A stretch of DNA of 35,457 nt, from the NCBI RefSeq assembly GCF_019312585.1, contig NZ_JAHWDP010000008.1, positions 1 to 35,457 on the forward strand. The letters are read 5' to 3'. Both the position numbers and the translations under genes were made by a program. Within the stretch, counting starts at the first letter, position 1. Every line of letters begins with the position of its first letter. Of this stretch, positions 1 to 8,577 are shown one piece after another. Source of the stretch: Halomarinibacterium sedimenti (GTDB lineage: Bacteria > Bacteroidota > Bacteroidia > Flavobacteriales > Flavobacteriaceae). The notes below the pieces were generated by a model that searched no databases, was not told the origin of the DNA, and saw only the letters and a list, made by a program, of their open reading frames with translations.

Positions 1-328
1 TATCATCACCATAAGCGATGCTCATGGATGTGGTAGTGTGACCCTTGAGGTAGGGGTAGTGGACTATCCACAGTTTATGACCCCCAATGGCGATGGGTAC
101 CACGACACGTGGAATATAATTGGTATTGCACAGTACGATCCTACGGCAAAGATTTATATCTTTGACAGGTATGGGAAACTGCTCAAGCAGATAAGTCCTA
201 GTGGATCGGGATGGGATGGTACCTATAATGGGTCACCACTACCATCGAGCGATTACTGGTTTAGGGTAGAGTACAAAGAGGACGAAACTAACAAAACCTT
301 TACAGGGCATTTTACAATTAAACGATAG
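1..328 (+). CDS. T9SS-secreted surface protein, C-terminal fragment (type B sorting domain)
   Basis: Only the last ~108 codons are present; the frame is open from base 2, so the gene begins outside the window. The residues match the gliding-motility-associated C-terminal (type B T9SS sorting) domain: a YPQFMTPNGDGYHDTW block, an IYIFDRYGKLL strand, a GWDGTYNG turn, and a closing strand ending in FTGHFTIKR. In this family the domain carries a large secreted protein through the type IX translocon to the cell surface. A PorP/SprF-type gene follows after 13 bp on the same strand, the usual pairing for type B substrates. What the protein body does cannot be told from this fragment. The ATG at 38 is internal, not the start. 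Confidence 0.9.
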   Translation, partial: IITISDAHGCGSVTLEVGVVDYPQFMTPNGDGYHDTWNIIGIAQYDPTAKIYIFDRYGKLLKQISPSGSGWDGTYNGSPLPSSDYWFRVEYKEDETNKTFTGHFTIKR

Positions 329-341
329 ATAATAGTTAATT

Positions 342-1364
342 ATGAAAATAAAAAAAGCATTTCTAAGTCTTATATTTTTGTGTACTTCTTTTATGTATGC
401 ACAGGATGGGATTCCAACTTATTCAGATTATTTTGCAGATAACCTTTATTTGTTACATCCATCAATGGCAGGATCGTATTCTTACGGTAAAGTTAGACTA
501 ACGGCTAGACAGCAATGGTTTGACCAAAATGAGGCGCCTAATGTTCAAACATTAAGTTATCATACAAGGCTAGGTGATCGCGCAGGAATTGGTGCTATTG
601 TATTTAATGATCAAAACGGATATCATTCGCAAGTGGGAGGATATTTAACCTATGCGCATCATATCATGTTCTCTAGAAGCAAATATGATTTAAACCAATT
701 ATCCTTTGGATTAAGTGCGGGACTTATACAGTCTAAACTGGATGAAACTAATTTTGATCCTAATGATTTTGATCCTATTATCGCAGGAATTGTTCAGAGC
801 ACATCCTATTTTAATGTGGATGCAGGGATGTCTTATAACTTTTTAGATTTTCAAGCTCATTTTACCGTTAAGAATTTGCTTTTCAGAAATAGAAATTTGT
901 TTACGGAAGAATTAGAATCCAATAATCAAAGGGCATATAACTTAGCGGCTTCTTATGGTATTTCTACTACCTATGGAATTTGGACTTACGAGCCATCATT
1001 TTTGTTTATATGGAAAGAAAGAACTAATGAACAATCTATTGATGTAAACTTCAAAGCCTTTAGAAGCATGGATTTTGGAAGAATTTGGGGAGGAATTTCG
1101 TATAGAAGAAGTTTTGATGGAGCCGAATACTTAGACGGTACGGAAATTAAAGATCAACAACTACAATATTTTACGCCTGTGATAGGGGTAAACTATAACA
1201 AGTTTGTTGTAGCATATACCTATTCTTATCAGACTGGAAATGTTCGCCTACAAAAGGGAGGATTTCACCAGTTAACTATAGGATACAATTTCTTAGAAGG
1301 TAATTATAAAAGTTGGTCTCAGGACATGAGATACAACGGGATGTTGCGTCCCAACACAAAATAA
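342..1364 (+). CDS. PorP/SprF family type IX secretion outer-membrane protein
   Basis: A 340-residue protein with a signal peptide (cleavage near residue 21, after SFMYAQ). The body is rich in alternating beta strands: the early DNLYLLHPSMAGSYSYGKVRL block, the RQQWFD motif, and the late GGFHQLTIGYNF strand are typical of PorP/SprF proteins. These form outer-membrane barrels that support secretion or surface retention of a T9SS type B substrate, usually the one encoded next door. Here the gene sits 13 bp behind such a substrate and is probably co-transcribed. A strong terminator overlaps its stop. Family assignment is firm; the claim that it serves the upstream protein is inferred from position. 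Confidence 0.88.
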   Translation: MKIKKAFLSLIFLCTSFMYAQDGIPTYSDYFADNLYLLHPSMAGSYSYGKVRLTARQQWFDQNEAPNVQTLSYHTRLGDRAGIGAIVFNDQNGYHSQVGGYLTYAHHIMFSRSKYDLNQLSFGLSAGLIQSKLDETNFDPNDFDPIIAGIVQSTSYFNVDAGMSYNFLDFQAHFTVKNLLFRNRNLFTEELESNNQRAYNLAASYGISTTYGIWTYEPSFLFIWKERTNEQSIDVNFKAFRSMDFGRIWGGISYRRSFDGAEYLDGTEIKDQQLQYFTPVIGVNYNKFVVAYTYSYQTGNVRLQKGGFHQLTIGYNFLEGNYKSWSQDMRYNGMLRPNTK

Positions 1365-1392
1365 AAAAAAAGCCCCGAACGGGGCTTTTTTT
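1364..1392. terminator. Bidirectional intrinsic terminator
   Basis: The stem AGCCCC / GGGGCT with a GAAC loop (1371-1386) is flanked by an A-run on the left and a T-run on the right, so it can work in both directions. It separates the PorP/SprF gene from the convergent VWA gene. Confidence 0.88.
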
Positions 1393-2542
1393 AATTCCAA
1401 GTGTAGTTTTTCTTCTTAGCTTGTTTTTTAAGTGCTTCAATCATAGCACTTTCTAAACCATTGTTGGTATTCTTTTTTTCGTTTGCAATAAACGCTTTTC
1501 TTTGCTCATTTAATTTTGCAATTTCAGATTGAATTCGCTCTCGTTCTTTCTTTTGCTTTTCAACATAGGCCTTAATTTCAGCTTTCGATTTTCCCTGAAG
1601 ATTTTCAGGTAAATCTTCTTTTTTCAATTTATCATAACTAAAATCTGCTTCCTTTTCAGCATCTACCAAATCCCAAGTACTGTTGTTGTAAAAATGGGAA
1701 CCTTTTGAAACTGTCCTGCTTACAGCGTTTGCTTTGCTGTACTCTTCAGCATTCGCATCTTGCATTTCCTGTACCGCAACTTTTTCTTTTCCGTAACGTC
1801 CATAAGGAATATATGTTCCGTTTAATTGAATATTTAATTGAAGAATTAAATCGTCGTAAGGAGAAGGAATATGCACGGTTTGCTGATTGTGATTTATTGC
1901 CATATAATCACCGTAGGCTAGTTGTGCGCCTTCTTTCCATTTTGTGTTTACCCCGTGCGTGTAGTCTCCACAAAAGATGGTATTAACCACAACGTCTTTT
2001 TCTTTTGCCATATTTGCGGCGTCACGATAATCAATTTTTCCCTGAGTAAAGGGCTCGTTACCTGCTATAAATATCATTTTAAGGTCATCTGCATCATTTC
2101 CCCAATCAAGTTGTGATAAGGATGCAGATATTACGGTTCCACAATATTCGCTACCTCCATTGGTGGTTAAAGAGAACAACTCTTTCGAGATATCATCAAG
2201 GTCACTTGTAAATGCTAATATTTTTCTGATATAACCATCGCGAGAGCTTAGATTGTCGTTTCCATATTCGTATAGAGCAATTTCCAAATTGGGTTGCTCA
2301 TGCTTACATTTTGCATACGAAAGTTCATTGACAATTTCCCAAAGTTGTGCTTTGGCCTGGTCAATTAAACCATCCATACTATTACTGGTGTCTAATAATA
2401 AGGCTACTTTTATAGAATGTTTAGAAATGGGCGAAGAGACTTCCATAGGTTCTGTAAAAGCTACTTTTTTCTTTTCCTCTGCTTTGCAAGCAAAAAAGGA
2501 AAGGGATAGTGTGATAAAGAGGAGTGTTTTCAAGGTTTTCAT
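1391..2542 (-). CDS. VWA-domain lipoprotein
   Basis: A 383-residue protein with a lipoprotein signal: a hydrophobic N-terminus and lipobox SFFAC, with Cys19 as the predicted lipidated residue. A von Willebrand factor A domain follows from about residue 44, with the metal-site motif D51-T-S53-N-S55 (VALLLDTSNSMDG) and a later IFIAGNEPFTQG segment. After ~residue 240 the chain becomes charged and probably helical (KKERERIQSEIAKLNEQRKA), ending in a Lys-rich tail. VWA domains bind protein ligands through a divalent metal; the ligand here is unknown. The protein should be anchored in the inner or outer membrane. The gene is divergent from the histidine kinase at 2745, with ~200 bp between them. 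Confidence 0.82.
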   Translation of the reverse strand: MKTLKTLLFITLSLSFFACKAEEKKKVAFTEPMEVSSPISKHSIKVALLLDTSNSMDGLIDQAKAQLWEIVNELSYAKCKHEQPNLEIALYEYGNDNLSSRDGYIRKILAFTSDLDDISKELFSLTTNGGSEYCGTVISASLSQLDWGNDADDLKMIFIAGNEPFTQGKIDYRDAANMAKEKDVVVNTIFCGDYTHGVNTKWKEGAQLAYGDYMAINHNQQTVHIPSPYDDLILQLNIQLNGTYIPYGRYGKEKVAVQEMQDANAEEYSKANAVSRTVSKGSHFYNNSTWDLVDAEKEADFSYDKLKKEDLPENLQGKSKAEIKAYVEKQKKERERIQSEIAKLNEQRKAFIANEKKNTNNGLESAMIEALKKQAKKKNYTWN

Positions 2543-2744
2543 AACTAACTGTTTTTATTTTGTGTAAACATAGACCCATCTTTTTTCTGAAAAAAACTAC
2601 TTTGAGTGAATGACCCATGTGAATGAGGGAAATGATACACACTTTTAGAGAACCATTCTTTTTGTCCATCGAAAATGTGAATAATTGAAAATCCCCGTTT
2701 TCTCATCTGCTTCAAAGTGCGTATGTTTACATTTTAAAACCGAA

Positions 2745-4940
2745 ATGAAACGCATTTTATCCATATGTTTCTTGTTGTTTTTTAGCGGAATATTATTTTG
2801 TTCTGCTCAAAATAAAGCAACATCGCAACCTGTTTTTTTACTGAAGGGAAAGGTGGTGAATGCTGCAGACTATTCGCCTATTTCAAAGGTGAATATCGAA
2901 ATCACGGGAAAAGGGTATACCACTACCAACAACGCTGGAGAATTCGTTATTGAAGCACGAATTGGAGATGAATTAGTGGTGCGGAGTGATGATTTTAAAA
3001 CCGTCTATTATATTATAAAAGACCAACAAAAAATTACCGTTGAAGTTGAAAAAGTGGAAAATGAAGCTGCCCCCATTTCAACGCGATCAAGGTCAGCCAA
3101 TAAAGATTTTTTTAGAGTCTATATCGATTCTGCAAACTATTTTTTGAAAAAGGATGCAAAACGAAGTATTGAGTATGTCACGAAAGCACTTGAATCGGTA
3201 ACAGGGAAAAACCCAACAAATCTTCAAAATGCAGTGGCATTTGAAACCTTAGGCGATATAAATTTACAGTGGCAACTGCCCGATTTAGCACTTTCAAATT
3301 ACAAACAGAGTGTCAATTTTAGCCCAAATATTAATACCCGTATCAAGCTGGCGAAAGCCTATATGCGAAACGGAAATTACCAAGAAAGCATTCAAGAGTA
3401 TAAAAATTTACTTAAAGCAGATCTTACTCCCTATCAGCAAGTAGAGGCATACGAGGGTCTTGGTGATAACTACAAAGCGACCAACGATGCTGTAAAAAGC
3501 GTATTTAACTATCAAAAAGGATTGGATATTGCTAATCAGAAAAAGATTTCACCAAAAATCACCGATTTAAACTCCAAAATAGGAGAGGCCTACGCTAAAG
3601 GTGGCGCTATTGAAGAGGCACAAACCTATTTTGAGAACTCGCTTACCCTTTCAAAAAGTGAGAATAAAAAGCGTGCTGTTGAAGAGAAAAATAAAGTAGC
3701 CGATTTTTACAATCAAAAGCGTGATTTTGATAGGGAAATTGAATTACGCCAAGAAACCTTAGACGAAATACAGTCCATGGATGCCGAAGAATCTGAAGAT
3801 GATATAAATAGTCCGCTAACGCCGCAACGTCAAAATTATAAAATTGCCAATGCGTATGTGGCGCAGGATAAATATCAAGAGGCGATTCCCTTTTTAGAAA
3901 AAAGTATTGCCGAAGCAGATAAAAAAGAGGATCTCGTTGTGCAAAAAGATGCCACGCGTAAACTTTCAGAAATATATAGAGATATTGGCGATTATGGAAA
4001 AGCCGCTGAAAGCTATGAGCGTTATGTGGAAGTGGTAGATGAATTGTACATTAAAAAAGAACAGGAGTTATCACAAGCCACACGTTTCAGCAAAGAAATT
4101 GCATTGCGACAAAATCGTATAACAAGTCTTGAAAACGAACGTAAATTAAATGAAAGCAGATACAAACTAGCTTTTGAAAATCAGGAGTTGATTGAAAAAA
4201 ATAACAAAATTCAAAAATGGATTATAGGCTCGTTAATTGTCATTGCATTGCTCTTGCTATTTACTGCCTACACCCAGCGGAAAAATGTACAGCAGCAAAA
4301 GTTTGCCAATAATCTGCTCGCACTAAAATCGTTGCGAACGCAAATGAATCCGCATTTTATTTTTAATGCCCTTAACTCGGTAAATAGTTTTATTGCTAGT
4401 AATGACGAACGTGCGGCCAATAAATATTTAAGTGAATTTTCACAACTCATGCGTTCGGTGTTGGAAAATAGCGAAGAGGATTTTATTCCGCTTTCCAAAG
4501 AAATTGAATTGCTAGAATTGTATGTGAAACTGGAACACTTCCGCTTTAAAGATAAGTTTGATTATGAGGTAACTGTCGATGAAAGTATAAATGTAGACGA
4601 TTTTGTAATTCCGCCAATGTTGCTTCAGCCATATGTGGAGAATGCCGTTTGGCACGGACTTCGATATAAAGAAGACAAAGGAATGTTGAAAATTAATTTT
4701 CAGCAAAAAGATAAAGAAACCGTTATTATCACGATTGAGGATGACGGAATTGGAAGAAAAAAATCAAAGGAATTAAAGACCGAAAATCAGAAAAAACAAA
4801 AATCCAAGGGAATGGGAAATATTCAGAAAAGAATTTCTATCCTCAATGAAATGTATAAGGACAAGGTGGATGTTATTGTGGAGGATGCCTTTGAAAATGA
4901 AGCGGGAACCCTTGTTAGACTCACCTTAAAAAAGGACTAA
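2745..4940 (+). CDS. LytS-type sensor histidine kinase with TPR sensor region
   Basis: The ATG at 2745 gives 731 residues and a good signal peptide ending FSGILFCSAQ; a TTG 60 bp upstream would bury that signal and is less likely. In order: a carboxypeptidase-regulatory-like beta domain (about 30-95), tetratricopeptide-like helical repeats (about 105-430), a coiled-coil stretch, a membrane helix (492-510), then a His_kinase domain with QMNPHFIFNALN, putting the phospho-acceptor at His537. The ATPase region shows ENAVWHG (Asn633), DDGIG (666-670) and KGMGNIQKRI. The large TPR part is predicted to be periplasmic and the kinase cytoplasmic. The response regulator begins on the base after the stop codon, so the two are a cognate pair. 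The signal sensed is unknown. Confidence 0.9.
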   Translation: MKRILSICFLLFFSGILFCSAQNKATSQPVFLLKGKVVNAADYSPISKVNIEITGKGYTTTNNAGEFVIEARIGDELVVRSDDFKTVYYIIKDQQKITVEVEKVENEAAPISTRSRSANKDFFRVYIDSANYFLKKDAKRSIEYVTKALESVTGKNPTNLQNAVAFETLGDINLQWQLPDLALSNYKQSVNFSPNINTRIKLAKAYMRNGNYQESIQEYKNLLKADLTPYQQVEAYEGLGDNYKATNDAVKSVFNYQKGLDIANQKKISPKITDLNSKIGEAYAKGGAIEEAQTYFENSLTLSKSENKKRAVEEKNKVADFYNQKRDFDREIELRQETLDEIQSMDAEESEDDINSPLTPQRQNYKIANAYVAQDKYQEAIPFLEKSIAEADKKEDLVVQKDATRKLSEIYRDIGDYGKAAESYERYVEVVDELYIKKEQELSQATRFSKEIALRQNRITSLENERKLNESRYKLAFENQELIEKNNKIQKWIIGSLIVIALLLLFTAYTQRKNVQQQKFANNLLALKSLRTQMNPHFIFNALNSVNSFIASNDERAANKYLSEFSQLMRSVLENSEEDFIPLSKEIELLELYVKLEHFRFKDKFDYEVTVDESINVDDFVIPPMLLQPYVENAVWHGLRYKEDKGMLKINFQQKDKETVIITIEDDGIGRKKSKELKTENQKKQKSKGMGNIQKRISILNEMYKDKVDVIVEDAFENEAGTLVRLTLKKD

Positions 4941-5672
4941 ATGAATCTACGCGCCATAGTTGTTGAAGACGAAGAAACCAGTCGGGAAATTTTAAAAAAT
5001 TACTTGACTAAATACTGCCCAAATGTTGAAGTTTTGGGAGAAGCCGCCAATATAGATCAAGCCTTGGTGCTTATCAATACTCACGAACTAGATTTGGTTT
5101 TTCTCGATGTAGAAATGCCCTACGGAAATGCCTTCGATTTGTTAGATAAAGTAGGCGACAGAACTTTTGAAACTGTGTTTGTCACTGCCTACGACCATTA
5201 TGCCATTGAGGCGTTGAATGCACATGCTTCATATTATTTATTAAAGCCTATTGATATCGATAAATTGATTGATGCGGTAAAGTATGTTTCTGAAATAAAA
5301 GAACAAGAAAACAGGCTTCAAAATATGATACTAAAACCGAAGCAAACAGTGGTGGCGGGTAAGATAACCATTCCGTTGCAAAACGGATTTGAAGTATTGC
5401 AAGTGGAAGATATTTTATACTGCCAGGCAGACGATAATTACACCAACATTTTCTTGAAAGACAAAAAGAAATTGGTGAGTAAAACCTTAAAGTATTTTGA
5501 AGATATGCTCACCGAAAATGGCTTTGCACGCGTGCATAAGTCGTATTTGGTAAATGTAAATGCCATTATCGAATACAAAAAAGGAAAAGGCGGTAGCGTA
5601 GTCCTTGAAAACGGAAAGGAAATTATGGTAAGTCCATCTAAAAAGAAGGAATTGTTAAGTTATTTTAGTTAA
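4941..5672 (+). CDS. LytTR-family response regulator
   Basis: A 243-residue protein: a receiver domain (1-~120) with acidic pocket VVEDEE, phospho-acceptor Asp56 in LVFLDVEMP, a conserved Thr/Ser position in FVTAYD and Lys in LLKPID, then a LytTR DNA-binding domain (~140-243) with ILYCQADDNYTNIF and FARVHKSYLVNVNAI. LytTR proteins bind DNA as dimers and act as transcription activators. The ATG directly follows the kinase stop (TAA-ATG, no gap), so translation is likely coupled and LytS-type phosphotransfer to Asp56 is expected. Its targets are not evident here. Confidence 0.93.
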   Translation: MNLRAIVVEDEETSREILKNYLTKYCPNVEVLGEAANIDQALVLINTHELDLVFLDVEMPYGNAFDLLDKVGDRTFETVFVTAYDHYAIEALNAHASYYLLKPIDIDKLIDAVKYVSEIKEQENRLQNMILKPKQTVVAGKITIPLQNGFEVLQVEDILYCQADDNYTNIFLKDKKKLVSKTLKYFEDMLTENGFARVHKSYLVNVNAIIEYKKGKGGSVVLENGKEIMVSPSKKKELLSYFS

Positions 5673-5676
5673 AATT

Positions 5677-6186
5677 ATGATTATAAAACCCATCAACGGA
5701 AAACACCCTCAAATCCCTTCTGATTGCTTTATTGCCGAAAATGCTACCATCGTTGGCGATGTAGTTATAGGGAATCATTGCAGTATTTGGTTTAACGCCG
5801 TGATACGTGGCGATGTACATTATATTAAAATGGGCAATAAAGTGAATGTGCAGGATGGTGCAGTGATTCATGCGACCTATCAAACTTCACCCACTAATAT
5901 TGGAAATAATGTATCCATTGGGCATAATGCCATTGTCCATGGTTGTACCATTCACGACAATGTGCTTATTGGAATGGGGAGCATTGTGATGGACGATTGC
6001 GTGGTAGAAAGCAATAGTATTATTGCAGCGGGGGCGGTAGTTACTAAAAATACACACGTGGAAAGTGGAAGTATCTACGCTGGCGTTCCTGCCAAAAAAG
6101 TAAAGGAAATTAGTAAAGGTTTAATTGAAGGAGAAATCAACCGAATTGCTGAAAATTACGTGAAGTATTCGAGTTGGTTTAAGTAG
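5677..6186 (+). CDS. Gamma-class carbonic anhydrase family protein (left-handed beta-helix)
   Basis: A 169-residue protein made almost wholly of hexapeptide repeats ([LIV]-G-x4), e.g. ATIVGDVVIGNHCSIWFN and IGNNVSIGHNAIVHG. The three zinc histidines expected of gamma carbonic anhydrases are in place: His65 in VIHATY, and His83 and His88, five apart as in Cam. R44/D46 and Q59 also match the family pattern. The enzyme class interconverts CO2 and bicarbonate in a trimer, but many close homologues (YrdA/PaaY-like) have no proven activity. It starts 4 bp after the response regulator, so it probably ends that operon. The link to the two-component system is positional only. Confidence 0.88.
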   Translation: MIIKPINGKHPQIPSDCFIAENATIVGDVVIGNHCSIWFNAVIRGDVHYIKMGNKVNVQDGAVIHATYQTSPTNIGNNVSIGHNAIVHGCTIHDNVLIGMGSIVMDDCVVESNSIIAAGAVVTKNTHVESGSIYAGVPAKKVKEISKGLIEGEINRIAENYVKYSSWFK

Positions 6187-6189
6187 TAA

Positions 6190-6981
6190 TCAAAAACCTT
6201 TCTTTTCAATCGAAATTTTTACAGCAAACTCTTTTAACAAAAATTGAAGCGTATCGACTTCAGAATTTGTATAAAACCGAAGCGTAGGCATTCGCTCTTC
6301 GTTTCGTAATAAATCATTTTCAGCTAAAATAGCCTTGGTTTGCTTTGCTACCGCTTCCCCAGAATCGATAATGGTAATATGTTTGGGAAGTATTTTTTGC
6401 AACTGTGGAATGATATACGGATAGTGGCTACAACCCAACACCAGATAGTCAATATTGGCTTCTATCATAGGGCGTATATGTTTTTCTAGCAATTCCATCA
6501 TTTCAAGACTGTCTAAGGCACCTTTTTCAATAAGGGAGACTAATCCTTCTCCTACTACTTCGGTGAGTTGAATACCGTTTGTAAAGGCTTCAGATGTTTT
6601 ATGAAACAGTTCGCTGCTAAGCGTTCCTTTGGTAGCTAAAATTCCTATACTTTTTGTTTTAGAATGTAGTGCAGCTGGTTTTATGGCTGGTTCAATACCA
6701 ATGATAGGGATGTTGTAATTGGCTCGTAATACTTTAATAGCATTGGTAGTGGCAGTGTTACAGGCTACCACAATAATTTTGCAACCTTGAGCGATGAGGA
6801 ATTCGGTGTTTTTTATGCTTAAAGCAGTGATTTCTTCTTTGGAGCGATTTCCATAAGGAGCATATTTGCTATCGGCAAGGTAGATGGTATCTTCAAAAGG
6901 GAGGAGTCCATGGATTTCCTTCCAGATGGAGGTGCCGCCTACACCCGAATCGAAAATTCCAATAGCTCCGTTTTGTTTCAT
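6190..6981 (-). CDS. murI: Glutamate racemase
   Basis: Converts L-glutamate to D-glutamate for peptidoglycan. I chose the ATG at 6981 (263 residues), because MKQNGAIGIFDSGVGG is the usual N-terminus; an in-frame start 30 bp upstream adds ten atypical residues. The two catalytic cysteines are Cys74 in VVACNTATTNA and Cys184 in VLGCSHYPYI, with Asp11-Ser12 in the first loop; spacing and length fit the family. It lies downstream of the ompH genes on the same strand but behind a strong terminator, so it is probably transcribed on its own. Its stop lies 3 bp from that of the convergent carbonic anhydrase gene. Confidence 0.95.
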   Translation of the reverse strand: MKQNGAIGIFDSGVGGTSIWKEIHGLLPFEDTIYLADSKYAPYGNRSKEEITALSIKNTEFLIAQGCKIIVVACNTATTNAIKVLRANYNIPIIGIEPAIKPAALHSKTKSIGILATKGTLSSELFHKTSEAFTNGIQLTEVVGEGLVSLIEKGALDSLEMMELLEKHIRPMIEANIDYLVLGCSHYPYIIPQLQKILPKHITIIDSGEAVAKQTKAILAENDLLRNEERMPTLRFYTNSEVDTLQFLLKEFAVKISIEKKGF

Positions 6982-7067
6982 TGAGTGTAAACTAATATTG
7001 TGTAAATACAAGTGACATTTTTTTGCGAAAAAGAATAAAATCTTGTTTAGCCTCGTTATATTTAACC

Positions 7068-7080
7068 CTCGCTTTGCGAG
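7068..7080. repeat. Short palindromic element, first of three similar copies
   Basis: CTCGC-TTT-GCGAG, followed by TAAAG. A 17-base match (TCGCTTTGCGAGTAAAG) recurs inverted at 27449-27465, and a diverged form lies at 25729-25747. All three are intergenic and close to gene starts. Confidence 0.5.
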
Positions 7081-7089
7081 TAAAGATAA

Positions 7090-7131
7090 AAAAAGACCCT
7101 ACAGAAATGCTTCTGTGGGGTCTTAAATTTT
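7090..7131 (-). terminator. Intrinsic terminator of the bamA-ompH operon
   Basis: A 14-bp stem (7093-7106 with 7111-7124, one G-T pair) with an ATGC loop. On the minus strand it is followed by a run of seven T, just after the stop of the last ompH gene. The plus side has only a weaker T-rich tail. Confidence 0.88.
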
Positions 7132-7145
7132 TTGTGATTCAGAAA

Positions 7146-7655
7146 TTAAATTCCTAATTCTTTCTTTACATCTGCAAGAAGATCTTTTCCATCTGAAAGG
7201 ATTACTCCAGAACCTTGAGAAGAATCTAATACATACTGAAAGCCTTGTGCTCTCGCTACTTTTTGAATCGCGTTACGTGCTTTGTCCAAAATAGGCTGGT
7301 ACAAGTCTCCTTCTTTTTTCTGAAGATCTTGAAGCGCTTGTTGTCTGTAAGCACCTATGTTGTTTTGCATGCCTTGCACTTCTTCAATTCTTTTTCTGTT
7401 TTCCTCTTCCGTTTTAGAATCGGCTTCGGCATCGTACTGCTTAATTTTAGTATCAAGCTCTTTTGCCATGGCCTTTATCTCTGTGTCGTAGGTCTTTTGT
7501 AATTTTTCTAACTGGCTTTGTGCAGCTTTCATTTCTGGCATAGCAGCCACTAAATCTCCAGTGTTAATATGTGCTATTTTAGATTGAGCATTTACAAAAC
7601 TAGTAGCTCCCATAAAAAGCATTACTGCTACAAAAAGTAAATTAATTTTTTTCAT
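7146..7655 (-). CDS. OmpH/Skp family periplasmic chaperone
   Basis: A 169-residue protein with a signal peptide (to about residue 24, FVNAQ), then KIAHINTGDLVAAMPEMKAAQ, a long charged coiled coil (about 45-115) and a C-terminal strand FQYVLDSSQGSGVILS. This is the Skp architecture: a small beta core with two helical arms that hold unfolded outer-membrane proteins in the periplasm. It lies 42 bp after a second, longer family member and downstream of bamA, so it should work with BamA in barrel assembly. It is the last gene of the operon. Confidence 0.9.
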   Translation of the reverse strand: MKKINLLFVAVMLFMGATSFVNAQSKIAHINTGDLVAAMPEMKAAQSQLEKLQKTYDTEIKAMAKELDTKIKQYDAEADSKTEEENRKRIEEVQGMQNNIGAYRQQALQDLQKKEGDLYQPILDKARNAIQKVARAQGFQYVLDSSQGSGVILSDGKDLLADVKKELGI

Positions 7656-7697
7656 TGTAAGAAATTATTTGAGTGTTTATAGATTTATTATTAATAT

Positions 7698-8540
7698 TTA
7701 ATTGCCTCCATCACCTTCTTCGCTACCGCCTGTTGGAGGTCCACCACCACCATTTCTGGCATTTTCGATAGAGTCTTTTCTTTGTTGTCTTTCTTCAAGA
7801 AGCCTTTGTCTCTTGGCTTCAAATTCGGCTTTTTTAACTGCTCTAAGAGAATCACGTTGTTTTTTACGCTCCTCCATCATTTTTTCTCTTTCGTTCTTTT
7901 TGTCCTCAATGGCTTCTTCTCGTGCAGTAACTTCTTTATCTTCTTCAAGCGATAAGTTGTCGCGCTTTTCTATTTCTTTCTTTTCTCTCTTGTTTGTGGC
8001 TTCTTCTCTTTTTGCAGCACGGTTAATTTGTCTTAAAACCTGTTCGCTTATATCATTTCTTTTTGCGGCAAAAAGCATCACAATGTCTGCTGATTTATCA
8101 AAAATGAAATCATATTTTTTTGCTTCTGCAATTTCTTGAACAATATTGAATACTTGATCTTGAATGGGTTGAACTAGTTGGCGTCTTTGGATGTCTAAAT
8201 CGCCATTAGGGCCAAAACGATTTTGTTGATACTCTAGCATTTCGTCTTCTAGAATTTTAATTTCTTCTTCACGCTCTTCTACCAATTCTTTGGTTAGAAG
8301 CACTTTTTCATTTGCCAAGTTCAGTTTCATTTGGTCAATTTCCTTCGACATTTTTTCGAGGTCTTTTTTCCATTTTTGAACTTTTCCTTCTAATTGTGTA
8401 GTAGCTTCTTGATATTCTGGAACACTTTCAAGGATGTATTCCATATCAATATAGCCTATTCGCACACCTCTTTGGGCGTCCATAGCGAAGCTAAAACAAA
8501 TAATTGCCAGAAGTGAAAGAATGAATCTAGTTGTTTTCAT
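7698..8540 (-). CDS. OmpH/Skp family protein with long charged C-terminal tail
   Basis: A 280-residue protein, about 110 residues longer than its neighbour. A signal peptide (to ~residue 22, FAMDAQ) leads into RVGYIDMEYILESVPEYQEA-like sequence, typical of Skp/OmpH, and a coiled coil. From ~residue 175 the chain is almost all Lys, Glu, Arg and Asp (KREKKEIEKRD, EERKKQRDSLRAVKKAE), and it ends in a Gly-rich segment, GGGGPPTGGSEEGDGGN. The core probably chaperones outer-membrane proteins; the tail is predicted to be a long helix and a flexible end, role unknown. It lies 37 bp after bamA on the same strand. Confidence 0.88.
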   Translation of the reverse strand: MKTTRFILSLLAIICFSFAMDAQRGVRIGYIDMEYILESVPEYQEATTQLEGKVQKWKKDLEKMSKEIDQMKLNLANEKVLLTKELVEEREEEIKILEDEMLEYQQNRFGPNGDLDIQRRQLVQPIQDQVFNIVQEIAEAKKYDFIFDKSADIVMLFAAKRNDISEQVLRQINRAAKREEATNKREKKEIEKRDNLSLEEDKEVTAREEAIEDKKNEREKMMEERKKQRDSLRAVKKAEFEAKRQRLLEERQQRKDSIENARNGGGGPPTGGSEEGDGGN

Positions 8541-8577
8541 AATTGCTGGTTGTTACTTAGAAAATATCGTGCCAAAT

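Noticed and set aside
1705-1986. Plus-strand frames opposite the VWA gene
   Set aside because: Shadow frames of a gene with a lipobox and a MIDAS motif; no motif of their own.
2685-2744. TTG start for the histidine kinase
   Set aside because: It places 20 polar residues before the signal peptide; the ATG at 2745 begins right at the signal.
7702-8139. A 145-codon plus-strand frame within the long OmpH-like gene
   Set aside because: Ser/Leu/Phe-rich complement of Lys/Glu-rich codons; no start context, and the minus-strand protein is clearly real.
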